Below are positions 16,742 to 24,898 of a stretch of 64,000 nt of DNA, one piece after another. This stretch comes from Streptosporangium sp040640155 (lineage in GTDB: Bacteria; Actinomycetota; Actinomycetes; Streptosporangiales; Streptosporangiaceae): the NCBI RefSeq assembly GCF_040640155.1, contig NZ_JBFABE010000010.1:1-64000 (forward strand). Reading direction: 5' to 3'. The notes beneath the pieces are model-generated. The model was not told where the DNA came from. It saw only the letters and a list, made by a program, of their open reading frames with translations, and ran no database searches. A program made the position numbers and the translations under genes. Numbering within the stretch: the stretch's first letter is position 1; each line of letters opens with the position of its first letter.

Positions 16742-17710
16742 TCAGGCCGCCGGTCCGCCCGCGTGGCGCGCACCCTCCCCGGCGCGGTCCCGCTCACGGC
16801 CGGCCGCGACGGCCGCCTCGAGTTCGGCCGGGCCGGGCGGGCGGGCTCCGGCCCGCCCGCAGGTCAGGGCCCCCGCCGTCACCGCGCGGCGGATCAGGCG
16901 TTCCAGGGTCTCCCGATCGGCGGGCAACCGGGGTCGCCCGTCGTGGAGAAGGCCCGCCAGGAGGGACGCCTGGAAGGCGTCGCCCGCGCCGATGGTGTCG
17001 ACGACCCGGACCGGCGGGGACGGGACCGACGTCTCCGTCCCGGCCATGAAGACGTGCGCCCCCTCGGCCCCGTCGGTCAGCACGACGAGGCCGGGGCCCA
17101 GGCCGAGCAGGTCGCGTGCCGCCGCGGACGGGGAGCGTCCCGGATACAGCCAGGCCAGGTCCTCCGCGCTGGCCTTGACCACGTCGGCGACGGCGGCGGA
17201 CCTCTCGGCCGAGGCGCGGTAGGCCGCCCGGTCGGCCAGGACACGGGGGCGGACGTTGAGGTCGACCGCGACCATGCCGGCGGGACGCGACCGGAACGCC
17301 GCGCACGTCTCGTGGACGCGGCTCGCGCCGGGTTCCACCGCGATCGCCAGGGAGCCGGTGGCCAGCAGCGTCGTCTCCCCGGGGACCGGCAGGTCCAGCG
17401 GGTCCCAGGAGGCGAGGAAGTCGTAGTCGGCTCCCCCGGTCGCGGCGTCGATGTGGGCCAGGGCCAGCGCGGTGCGTCCCGAGGCCGACCGCGCCCGCAC
17501 CACCGGCAGGCCGGAGGCGCCGAGGTACTCGGCGACCAGGGCGCCGGGCACGTCGTCGCCCCAGCAGGTCAGGAGGGTCGTGGGGACGCCGAGCCGGTGC
17601 AACCCGACCGCGAGGTTGGCGGGGCTGCCTCCGGCCAGCGGCGTGACGACGGCCGCGTCGGAGCGCCATACGAGGTCGACGAGGGTCTCGCCGATCACCG
17701 TGACCGTCAT
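16742..17710 (-). CDS. PfkB-family carbohydrate kinase (probable fructokinase)
   Basis: This 322-residue ribokinase-like sugar kinase shows the N-terminal substrate motif GGSPANLAVGLHRLG and the C-terminal DTIGAGDAFQAS signature with catalytic Asp and anion hole. A TDGAEGA ATP-site block is also present. It starts with GETLVDLVW, typical of fructokinases, but the exact sugar is not certain. It lies 92 nt behind a Gfo/Idh-type oxidoreductase on the same strand and may be the third gene of an operon under the divergent TetR regulator. Confidence 0.88.
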   Translation of the reverse strand: MTVTVIGETLVDLVWRSDAAVVTPLAGGSPANLAVGLHRLGVPTTLLTCWGDDVPGALVAEYLGASGLPVVRARSASGRTALALAHIDAATGGADYDFLASWDPLDLPVPGETTLLATGSLAIAVEPGASRVHETCAAFRSRPAGMVAVDLNVRPRVLADRAAYRASAERSAAVADVVKASAEDLAWLYPGRSPSAAARDLLGLGPGLVVLTDGAEGAHVFMAGTETSVPSPPVRVVDTIGAGDAFQASLLAGLLHDGRPRLPADRETLERLIRRAVTAGALTCGRAGARPPGPAELEAAVAAGRERDRAGEGARHAGGPAA

Positions 17711-17802
17711 GACGCGCGCCCCGCTTCCCCGGACTCGTCCCGGACCCCCAGTGTGCCCGGGTCCGGGGCCCCCACACGACAGGACACCGAGGGCGCCGGC
17801 CG

Positions 17803-18702
17803 TCAGGTCGCGGCGGCGACGATGTCCTCGCAGATCGCGTGGGTGGCCAGGGCGTCGCCCGCGTCCACGACGACGCCCGAGCGGACCGCGTCGAGGAACT
17901 CGTGACAGGCCTGCTCGATGCCCCGCTGCCGGGAGACCGGGATCCAGTCGCCCCGCCGGGTCAGCGTCTCGCCGCCGGAGCGGCCGGGGGAGTGGTCGAC
18001 CACCTCGGCCAGGTTGACCACCCGCCGCTTGGTGCCGCCGCCCATCACCTCCACGACCTCCTCGGCCGAGCCGCTCATCCTACTCATGATCCCGAAGGCG
18101 GTGAAGCCGTTCCCGGAGAGCTCCAGCGTCACGTGCTCCAGCAGCCCGTCCCCGACCCGGACGCGGATGCCGGTCCGTTCGACCTCGCCCGGCACCAGGA
18201 ACCTGAGGGTGTCCACGACGTGGATGAAGTCGTCGTAGACGACCGTCCGCGGGTCGGCCCGGTGACGGGCACGGTGTTTCTGCATCACCACCAGGTCGCG
18301 GGGAAGGTCCCGCAGGGCGGCGTAGCCCGGTGCCCGGCGCCGGTTGAAGCCGACGAACAGCGACCGCCCGCACTCCCGGGCCAGCCGCACCAGGCGCTCG
18401 CACTCGGCGAGGGTGGAGGCGATCGGCTTGTCCAGGTAGACGTGGACCCCCGCGCGCAGCAGCGGCTCGACGACCTCCGGGTGCGCCGCGGTCGCCGCGT
18501 GGACGAAGGCCGCCTCGACGCCCGCGCCGAGCACCTCCTCCACCGAGGAGAACCGCGGCCAGATCCGGTAGGCGTCGCCGAGCAGGTCGAGCCTGGCCCG
18601 GTCGCGGGTGCACAGGTGCAGCTCCAGGCCCGGCGTGGCGCCGAGGACGGGCAGGTACGCCTTCTCCGCGATGTCCCCCAGGCCGATGACAGCGATCCTC
18701 AT
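17803..18702 (-). CDS. Gfo/Idh/MocA-family NAD(P)-dependent oxidoreductase
   Basis: This 299-residue enzyme has an N-terminal Rossmann fold (AVIGLGDIAEKAYLPVL), the family motif HVYLDKPIASTLAE with the catalytic Lys, and a C-terminal alpha/beta domain with DDFIHVVDTLRFL containing the conserved His. It would oxidise or reduce a sugar or cyclitol. The start is ATG 18702. It follows the epimerase gene by only 23 nt, so the two are probably cotranscribed. Confidence 0.88.
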   Translation of the reverse strand: MRIAVIGLGDIAEKAYLPVLGATPGLELHLCTRDRARLDLLGDAYRIWPRFSSVEEVLGAGVEAAFVHAATAAHPEVVEPLLRAGVHVYLDKPIASTLAECERLVRLARECGRSLFVGFNRRRAPGYAALRDLPRDLVVMQKHRARHRADPRTVVYDDFIHVVDTLRFLVPGEVERTGIRVRVGDGLLEHVTLELSGNGFTAFGIMSRMSGSAEEVVEVMGGGTKRRVVNLAEVVDHSPGRSGGETLTRRGDWIPVSRQRGIEQACHEFLDAVRSGVVVDAGDALATHAICEDIVAAAT

Positions 18703-18725
18703 GCTCCGAGCGTACGGCGCGCGGC

Positions 18726-19670
18726 CTACGCCGCGACGGCAAGGCGCTCGCGCCACCATGCGAGCGTCGCGGACAGCGCCTCGTCCATCGGGGTCGGCTC
18801 GATCCCGAACGCCTCCCGGGTGGCGGTGGAGTCCAGGACGAACGGGCGGACGAACTGGTAGCGCAGCTCCTCCAGCTCCCTGAGCATCGGCGAGAAGACA
18901 CCGGCGGCGCGCAGCAGCACGTGGGGCACGGCCCGCACCCCCGGGTCGCGGACCCCGGCGAGCGCGCACAGGCGCGCGGCGACCTCGCGTGCCGTCATCG
19001 GCCCGTTCGTCGGGACGTGCCACGCGCGGCCCCAGGCGCGCTCCCCCTCGCCCGCCGCGACCAGGGTCCGCGCGACGTCGGGCACGTAGGTCCAGCTGTG
19101 CGGCTGGGAGGGGTCCCCGGCGAAGCGGACGGGCCTGCCCGACAGCAGCGCGGGGACGAACCTCTCCCCCAGGTGCGACTGGTCGAGGCAGCCGGGGCCG
19201 AAGTAGTCCGAGCCGCGCACCTCGGTGACCCTGGACCGGCCCGCCTCGTGCGAGGCCAGGGCCTCGCGCCACACCCGGGCCCGGATCCCGCCCTTGACGC
19301 TGGGCGCCTCCAGCGGGTCGTCCTCCCTCATCGGCCGGTCGGGGGCCGCGTAGACGTAGAGGTTGCCGAGGATGACGTACCCCGCGCCGGTGGTCTCGGC
19401 GGCTCCCAGCATCGACGCGGCGAGCGGCGGCCAGTCGCGCGCCCACTCGTGGTAGCGCGGGTTGACGCAGTTGTAGAGGACCGAGGCGCCCCGGGTCAGG
19501 GCGGTCAGCCGCTCGCGGTCGCTCACGTCCGCGGCGACCCTGCGGACGCCCGGCAGGTCGGGCCCGGAGCCCGAACGGCTGAGGAGGACGACCTCGTGCC
19601 CCTGCCCGGCCAGCAGCCGGGCGACCTGCGAGCCGACCTGACCGGCTCCGGCGATGACGTGCTTGGCCAT
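18726..19670 (-). CDS. NAD-dependent epimerase/dehydratase family protein (extended SDR-like)
   Basis: This 314-residue protein begins with a dinucleotide-binding Rossmann motif (VIAGAGQVGSQVARLLAGQG). It has the atypical SDR features GNLYVYAAPDRP in the YxxxK region, RGSDYFGPG and SWTYVPDVARTLV. The canonical YxxxK lysine is not evident, so catalysis may be altered; it is best called an NAD-binding protein of the epimerase family. It is first of a probable three-gene minus-strand unit and is divergent from the TetR gene across an operator-rich region. Confidence 0.82.
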   Translation of the reverse strand: MAKHVIAGAGQVGSQVARLLAGQGHEVVLLSRSGSGPDLPGVRRVAADVSDRERLTALTRGASVLYNCVNPRYHEWARDWPPLAASMLGAAETTGAGYVILGNLYVYAAPDRPMREDDPLEAPSVKGGIRARVWREALASHEAGRSRVTEVRGSDYFGPGCLDQSHLGERFVPALLSGRPVRFAGDPSQPHSWTYVPDVARTLVAAGEGERAWGRAWHVPTNGPMTAREVAARLCALAGVRDPGVRAVPHVLLRAAGVFSPMLRELEELRYQFVRPFVLDSTATREAFGIEPTPMDEALSATLAWWRERLAVAA

Positions 19671-19768
19671 GATCTTCTTCCTCCACCGATCGTCGACGTG
19701 CCGGCTCCGGAGGGAACCGGCCGGCTCCCCGGGCGGGAAGACCGCCAGAGATTACCGTTCCGTTCTGT

Positions 19769-19815
19769 GAGCAATGCTCTCTCATGAGAGCATCGATCGT
19801 CAAGAGCAGTGCTCT
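19769..19815. promoter_or_regulatory. Clustered TetR operator sites
   Basis: The divergent intergenic region holds several copies of AGAGCA/TGCTCT half-sites. They form a perfect 13-nt palindrome AGAGCAGTGCTCT (19803-19815), GAGCAATGCTC (19769-19779) and CTCTCATGAGAG (19779-19790). A further TGCTCT half-site follows at about 19829. Such dense dyads between a tetR gene and its divergent neighbour are typical operator sites. Confidence 0.65.
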
Positions 19816-19848
19816 CATTTATTTCAGGTGCTCTGATAAAGTCGGGGC

Positions 19849-20550
19849 ATGAGTTCGAGCCTCACCGCACGAGAGAGGGTCAGAGCCGAGCTGACCCGCG
19901 AGATCGCCGACGTCGCCCGCAGGCAACTGGCCGTCGACGGCGCCGGCGGCCTGTCCCTGCGCGCCGTCGCCCGCGAGATGGGCATGGCCTCCTCGGCGGT
20001 CTACCGCTACTTCCCCTCCAGGGACGACCTGCTCACGACCCTGATCATCGACGGTTACAACGCCCTCGGCGAGGCCGTGGAGAACGCCGACGCGGCCGTC
20101 CCGCACGACGACCACGCGGGCCGGTGGATGGCGGTCTGCCACGCCGTACGGGACTGGGCGCTGGCCCACCCGCACGAGTACGCCCTGCTGTACGGCTCCC
20201 CCGTCCCCGGCTACAAGGCGCCGCAGGACACCGTCCCCGCCGCGGTCCGCGACACCGTCGTCTACGGCCGGATCGTCTCCGACGCCCACCGGGCCGGAGC
20301 CCTGAACCCCCCGGACGCCCACCACCCGCCCGTCCCCGCGTCCTTCGCCGACGACGCGGCGCGCGTGCGCGCGATCATGCCCGGCGTCCCCGACGACGTG
20401 ATCGTCCGCGGCCTGATCGCCTGGACCGGCCTGTTCGGGTGGGTCAGCTTCGAGATGTTCGGCCAGTTCGCCCACACGATCCTCGACCCCGCGGCCGCCT
20501 TCGACCACGCCATGCGCTGCCAGGCCCGCACGGTGGGGCTGTCCGCGTAG
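19849..20550 (+). CDS. TetR/AcrR-family transcriptional repressor
   Basis: This 233-residue protein has an N-terminal HTH (residues about 8-55, ending LSLRAVAREMGMASSAVYRYF) and a C-terminal ligand domain of the TetR_C_13/WHG type with DVIVRGLIAWTGLFGWVSFEMFGQF. It probably represses itself and the divergent epimerase-oxidoreductase-kinase unit through the AGAGCA dyads. The ATG at 19849 is preceded by GGGG. Effector unknown. Confidence 0.9.
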   Translation: MSSSLTARERVRAELTREIADVARRQLAVDGAGGLSLRAVAREMGMASSAVYRYFPSRDDLLTTLIIDGYNALGEAVENADAAVPHDDHAGRWMAVCHAVRDWALAHPHEYALLYGSPVPGYKAPQDTVPAAVRDTVVYGRIVSDAHRAGALNPPDAHHPPVPASFADDAARVRAIMPGVPDDVIVRGLIAWTGLFGWVSFEMFGQFAHTILDPAAAFDHAMRCQARTVGLSA

Positions 20551-20698
20551 GACGTCGTAATACGTCTCATAACTCCTGACACACCACCGGTGATCTGGCG
20601 GAGATGCCGGCGCAGATGTCCCAGAGCGAGGCGCCGCTGGAGATCACCGGCAGGCACCTCGCACGGCTCGTCTACTCCTGCCGATGAGTCGAACCGGC

Positions 20699-21589
20699 TC
20701 ACGGCTGCCGCGCCGGCTCTCTGAGCACCTCCGTGAGGGCCGAGATGTTCTGGTCGCCGTAGCCCGCCTCAACCGCCCGCCTCACCAGGTCATGGAGCGG
20801 GGCGAGCCAGGCCGTGTCGACGTTCGTCTCCCTGGCCAGGTCATCGTCGTGGGCCGCCCCCGCCAGGAAGAGGTTCACCGAGGAGACGGCGTCGGTGTAG
20901 TCACCGCTGTCGATCTCCTTGGCGTAGACCGGCAGCAGGGATTTGATCATGTCCAGCCACTTGCCGGAGAAGCGCGCCATCGTGCTCACCTCCAGCCCGC
21001 GCGCCTGGACCGCGGCGGCGCCCTGGAAGAAGCCGACGAGAGCCGGCAGCAGCATGGCACCCACCGCCATCTCGTACAGGGCGGCCAGGTCGGCCTCGTC
21101 GCCGAGGTGGACGGTGTCGCCGCCCAGCACCCTCAGGGTCGTCCCGAACTCCTCGAAGACCGTCTTGTCACCGCTGTAGTACAGCAGGGTGTCCGGCGCT
21201 CCCACGGCCGAGGGCACGTTCTTGACCGCGCCGGCCAGGAACCGGGCGCCGTGGTCGATGGCCCAGGCGGCCGTCTCGCGGGCGCCGGCGGGGGAACCGC
21301 TGTTGAGGGTGACCAGGGCCCGTCCATGCAGCGACGCGGCGGCGGGCCGCAGTGCCAGCCGGGTGTCATCGAAGGCGGTCAGGCAGGTGATGACCAGGGG
21401 ACTCGCCGTCACCGCGCCCTCAATGGCCTCCGCATGCCTGGCTCCCATGGCGATGAGGGGCGCGGCTCTGGCGGCGGTTCTGTTCCAGACGGTGGTCGGG
21501 TGTCCGGCCTTGACGAAGGCCTCGGCCAGTGCCGTGCCCATCGAGCCCAGTCCGATGACGGTCACGGGTGTCATGTTCTTTGCAGTCAT
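20699..21589 (-). CDS. Imine reductase-like NAD(P)-dependent beta-hydroxyacid dehydrogenase family protein
   Basis: This 296-residue protein has an N-terminal NADP-binding Rossmann fold (VTVIGLGSMGTALAEAFVKAG, then VWNRT) and an all-helical C-terminal dimerisation domain. The segment LNSGSPAGARETAAWA...GARFLAGAVKNVPSAVG with the YYSGD turn is typical of imine reductases rather than true hydroxyisobutyrate dehydrogenases. I chose ATG 21589 (MTAKNMTP); ATG 21574 is also possible. It is divergent from an HxlR regulator, which likely controls it. Confidence 0.87.
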   Translation of the reverse strand: MTAKNMTPVTVIGLGSMGTALAEAFVKAGHPTTVWNRTAARAAPLIAMGARHAEAIEGAVTASPLVITCLTAFDDTRLALRPAAASLHGRALVTLNSGSPAGARETAAWAIDHGARFLAGAVKNVPSAVGAPDTLLYYSGDKTVFEEFGTTLRVLGGDTVHLGDEADLAALYEMAVGAMLLPALVGFFQGAAAVQARGLEVSTMARFSGKWLDMIKSLLPVYAKEIDSGDYTDAVSSVNLFLAGAAHDDDLARETNVDTAWLAPLHDLVRRAVEAGYGDQNISALTEVLREPARQP

Positions 21590-21696
21590 GTGCCTACTCC
21601 AGCCAGAGAGATAAGGAGACGGGCGCGCTGTCCTGGAAACCGTTGTGGTCTGACGCGGGCCTGGTTCATGCTGGCCGGAGCGCCTGCATTCCCTCA

Positions 21697-21721
21697 AGTA
21701 CCTACATTTTTGCCGGGTACT
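21697..21721. promoter_or_regulatory. Inverted repeat upstream of hxlR-type gene
   Basis: AGTACC and GGTACT form a perfect inverted repeat with a 13-nt spacer, between the divergent reductase and HxlR genes and 20-24 nt before the HxlR start. It is a candidate HxlR operator by position; no family consensus was tested. Confidence 0.4.
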
Positions 21722-21744
21722 GACATAAGTGTAAGTATGGGTTG

Positions 21745-22098
21745 GTGAAGGAGACGAAGAAGCGGACGTTCACCTGCGGTCTCGACGCTGCCATCGCCGT
21801 CATGGGGGGCAAGTGGAAGGGACTGATCCTGTTCGCGCTCCAGGAGGGTCCCCTGCGCTTCGGGGAGCTGCGGCGCGCGGTACCCGGCATCAGCGAGCGG
21901 GTGCTGATCCTGCAGTTGCGGGAGATGGAAACCACCGGGCTGCTGCATCGTGAGGTCTATCACCAGGTCCCGCCGAAGGTGGAGTACTCGCTCACCGAGT
22001 TTGGCCATTCGCTCAACACCGCGATGGCACCGCTCGGGGAGTGGGGCGAGGAGCACGTCGAGCGCATCGAGGCCATCCCGTGGGGCCAGGTGGGGTGA
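21745..22098 (+). CDS. HxlR-family winged-helix transcriptional regulator
   Basis: This protein of about 117 residues is a single HxlR (DUF24) winged helix. The core is GKWKGLILFALQEGPLRFGELRRAVPGISERVLILQLREME, followed by the wing YHQVPPKVEYSLTEFG. It has the N-terminal Cys (FTCGLDAA) that many family members use to sense electrophiles or oxidants. The start is GTG 21745, or TTG 21742 just before. It is divergent from the imine reductase-like gene. Confidence 0.9.
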   Translation: MKETKKRTFTCGLDAAIAVMGGKWKGLILFALQEGPLRFGELRRAVPGISERVLILQLREMETTGLLHREVYHQVPPKVEYSLTEFGHSLNTAMAPLGEWGEEHVERIEAIPWGQVG

Positions 22099-22281
22099 AC
22101 TGGCGCGGATGGATCGGCAGCAGGCGGACGGATACGGCCAAGGTCATTGTTTTAGGAGTCGTTAGTACGACGTAGTACGTCACGATGTCATCGCGACCGG
22201 TAACGTCTCTTCACCTGTCGGGATAAACGAGGTGAATCTGCTCTCAACGAGCACCCAGAGGCGAGAGGCGCTCCCGACTCC

Positions 22282-24516
22282 ATGGTGGACAGCCCCATTC
22301 ACGGCGAAGGCGTGACGGTACGCGCCCTTTTCGAGCGGAACTCCTTCGCCCTGGACTACTACCAGCGGGAATACACCTGGACGCGGCACGAGGTCGGCAC
22401 GCTCATCGACGACCTGGCCCAGAAGTTCCTCGACCAGTGGGACATACTGCACGATCGCGACGAGGTCGGCCACTACGCGCCGTACTTCCTCGGCCCGTAC
22501 GTCTACCACGAGAGCGGCGGCCGCACCTTCCTGGTGGACGGCCAGCAGCGGGTCACCACCCTGCACCTGGTGCTGATCTATCTCCGCCAGCTCCTGCTCG
22601 ACCAGGACATGGGGATCTACGCCAGCGAGCTGGAGCGGCTCACCTACACCGCGCGGCACGGGAAGCGGAGCTTCAAGGTCGGCGGCCCCGAGGAGCTCGC
22701 CCGCGCGCGACTGCTCAACTCCCTGGTCGGCGACTGGAACGGCCTGGCCGGGTTCACCCTGCCCGACGACGCCCACGTCTCGGTCCGCAACCTGCACGAC
22801 CGCAGCAGGGAGATCGACGGGGAGTTCCCCGAGGTGCTGCGCGGCGAGGCCCTGGTGCCCTTCGTCCGCTGGCTGCTCGACAGGGTCTGCCTCGTCGGCA
22901 TCCGGGCCCTCGGCCAGGAGAACGGCCGCGAGATCTTCGTCTCGATGAACGACCGGGGGCTCCGGCTCAACCACGTGGACCTGCTCAAGGGCCACCTGTT
23001 CCGCCGGGTCGGCCCCCAGGCGCGCAAGGAGCTGGGCGAGGCGTGGGCCGGCATGCTCGCCCGCCTGACCACCGCGGACACCGACTCCCCCGAGACCGGC
23101 ACGCCCAGCGCCTACGTCCGCTCGTTCCTGCTGGCGCGGTACGCGCAGTTCGACGACACCTCCGCCGGCGCCGCCCCCGCGGGTCCCGCCTCCACCGACG
23201 CGGCCGAGATCGGGCGGGCGGCCCACGAGTGGATCCTGCGCAACGACCTCCAGCTCGGCCTCGGGCACCCGGCCGGGGCACGGGACTTCGTCCGCAGGCT
23301 CACCGACACCTCGAAGCGCTACTGCGAGCTGCTCGGCGCCCGCCGGAGGTACCGGCCCGACCTGGCCTCGGTGTACTTCAACGGCCACAACGGCATCGAC
23401 GACCAGTTCACGCTGCTGCTCTGCGTCGTCTCCCCCGACGATCCCGACGAGACGTTCGCCCGCAAGTGCTCGATGGTCGCCTCGTTCCTCGACCTCGTCT
23501 ACGTGCGCAGGTGCGTCAACAACCTGCCGGTGCAGCGCCGCGACCTCGACGAGATCATCCACCGGCTGATCCCCCTCCTGCGCATCTGCCGGACGGTCGA
23601 GGACGTCGCGGTCGTCCTCGGCCGGGAGACGTCCCTGCTGGAGTACGACTTCCGGGAACTGGCCACCTTCGGGATGCGGGCCAACAACCGCCGCCTGGTC
23701 CGCTACCTGCTCTCCCGCATGACCGCCCACGTGCAGCGGGCGTGCGAGGGCGGGGACCACGAGTACGGCTTCCTGCGGGGGGCGCGCGACTACGAGATCG
23801 AGCACGTCTGGGCCAACCGCTTCGAGCGCCACCGGGACGACGTGGAGACCCGGGCGGAGTTCTACATCCGGCGCAACCGCCTCGGCGCCCTGCTGCTGCT
23901 CCCCAAGTCCGTCAACGCGAGCTTCCGGGACGACCCCTACGAGAAGAAGGTCGAGCACTACTACGCCGAGAACCGGCTCGCGGCCTCCCTGCACCCCAAG
24001 AGCCGCCGGCGCAACACGCCGTTCACCCACTACCTGCGGGAGTCCGGCCTGGAGCGGGCGTTCCGGCCCTGCGAGACGTTCGGCGTGCCCGAGATCGAGC
24101 GCCGCCAGCACCTCTACCGATTGCTCTGCGAGGAGGTCTGGAACCCGGCCCGGCTCGGCTTCCGCCTGCCCGCGATCGACCTGCCGGCCCCCGCCCCGGA
24201 GCCGTCCGCGTCACGCCGCCGCTACGGCGTCGAGCTCGTCGACCTGATCAGGGTCGGCCTGGTCGCGCCCAACACCAAGATCTTCCGTACCGTCAAGGGC
24301 GAGATCCACTTCGCCACGGTCGAGGAGGACGGGAGGATCAGGGTGGCGGCGACGGGCCAGGCGTACCACTCCCTGTCCGCCGCCGGCATCGCGGTCGCCG
24401 GGACGAAGGCGTGCGCGGGCTGGGACGTCTGGCGCGTCGAACGCGAGGGAGCCGTGATACCCCTGAAACGCCTCCGCGAGGAGGCCCTCACCCGCGGCCT
24501 GATCCCCCGCTCCTGA
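22282..24516 (+). CDS. DUF262-DUF1524 protein with C-terminal RAMA domain (GmrSD-type restriction-like)
   Basis: This 744-residue single-chain protein has three parts. The N-terminal DUF262 region (about 10-300) shows DYYQREYTW and LVDGQQRVTTLHL, the ParB-like nucleotide-binding motif. A middle to C-terminal DUF1524 His-Me/HNH nuclease region (about 500-620) shows YEIEHVWANRF and RNRLGALLLLPKSVNAS. The end (about 646-735) matches the RAMA pattern, a domain associated with restriction systems and modified-DNA reading. The first two domains are those of GmrSD, a type IV enzyme cutting glucosylated hydroxymethylcytosine DNA. A phage-defence role is inferred. It has no methylase partner. The ATG at 22282 is the start. 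Confidence 0.85.
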   Translation: MVDSPIHGEGVTVRALFERNSFALDYYQREYTWTRHEVGTLIDDLAQKFLDQWDILHDRDEVGHYAPYFLGPYVYHESGGRTFLVDGQQRVTTLHLVLIYLRQLLLDQDMGIYASELERLTYTARHGKRSFKVGGPEELARARLLNSLVGDWNGLAGFTLPDDAHVSVRNLHDRSREIDGEFPEVLRGEALVPFVRWLLDRVCLVGIRALGQENGREIFVSMNDRGLRLNHVDLLKGHLFRRVGPQARKELGEAWAGMLARLTTADTDSPETGTPSAYVRSFLLARYAQFDDTSAGAAPAGPASTDAAEIGRAAHEWILRNDLQLGLGHPAGARDFVRRLTDTSKRYCELLGARRRYRPDLASVYFNGHNGIDDQFTLLLCVVSPDDPDETFARKCSMVASFLDLVYVRRCVNNLPVQRRDLDEIIHRLIPLLRICRTVEDVAVVLGRETSLLEYDFRELATFGMRANNRRLVRYLLSRMTAHVQRACEGGDHEYGFLRGARDYEIEHVWANRFERHRDDVETRAEFYIRRNRLGALLLLPKSVNASFRDDPYEKKVEHYYAENRLAASLHPKSRRRNTPFTHYLRESGLERAFRPCETFGVPEIERRQHLYRLLCEEVWNPARLGFRLPAIDLPAPAPEPSASRRRYGVELVDLIRVGLVAPNTKIFRTVKGEIHFATVEEDGRIRVAATGQAYHSLSAAGIAVAGTKACAGWDVWRVEREGAVIPLKRLREEALTRGLIPRS

Positions 24517-24898
24517 CACGAGAGATCTCTCCGGCCACCTTCACGTTCTTCCCGGTCACCGGAGAGGATCGCTCTTCTCCAAAGAGGCCGAGCGCGTCGA
24601 TCAGCTCGTCCCGCGGGCTTTCATCGTCAAGCTCACCCGACCGAACAGCCAGGTCGAGATCCCCGGTAATTTTCGCCTTGTCCAAATTGTGTCGAGGTGA
24701 CCGAGGTGTCAGGTGGTCGTAAAGGTGTTCGCGACGGCAAGAACCCGTCCGGCCCGGTGTCGGTGTTCACCTCCGCCGAACGGGCGGCCTTCGCCGGCGG
24801 GGTGAAGCGGGACGAGTTCGGCTGAGTTCCGCTCTCGTCAATGCCCTGACCTTCACCTCCTTGAATGGATTGATCGGCTTTAGGCGTCAATCACTAAC
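24517..24898. other. 382-nt region with gene remnant and lower-GC sequence
   Basis: Between the DUF262 gene and the broken acyltransferase, base composition is lower in GC than in neighbouring genes. The only recognisable coding trace is the DUF397-like fragment listed separately. A 65-codon minus-strand open frame (24488-24685) overlaps the end of the DUF262 gene and resembles nothing I know. Confidence 0.5.
24670..24825 (+). pseudogene. Truncated DUF397 domain gene
   Basis: The frame ending with TGA at 24823-24825 reads NCVEVTEVSGGRKGVRDGKN then PSGPVSVFTSAERAAFAGG and KRDEFG. This is the C-terminal two thirds of a DUF397 protein, normally about 60-70 residues. The conserved N-terminal W-x-KSS-S block is missing and a stop lies just upstream at 24667-24669. 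A GTG at 24697 could make a 42-residue product. DUF397 genes normally follow an XRE regulator, which is absent here, so this is most likely a leftover of a deleted pair. Confidence 0.6.

Noticed and set aside
22169..22181. The perfect 13-nt palindrome GACGTAGTACGTC before the DUF262 gene, and a similar GACGTCGTAATACGTC near 20554, as flanking attachment sites
   Set aside because: The two are only partly alike, there is no integrase and no tRNA gene nearby, so an attachment-site reading is unsupported. The first may be an operator.
24488..24685. A 65-codon minus-strand frame in the gap after the DUF262 gene
   Set aside because: It overlaps the DUF262 3' end, has no recognisable motif and no clear ribosome site. 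It might be chance.
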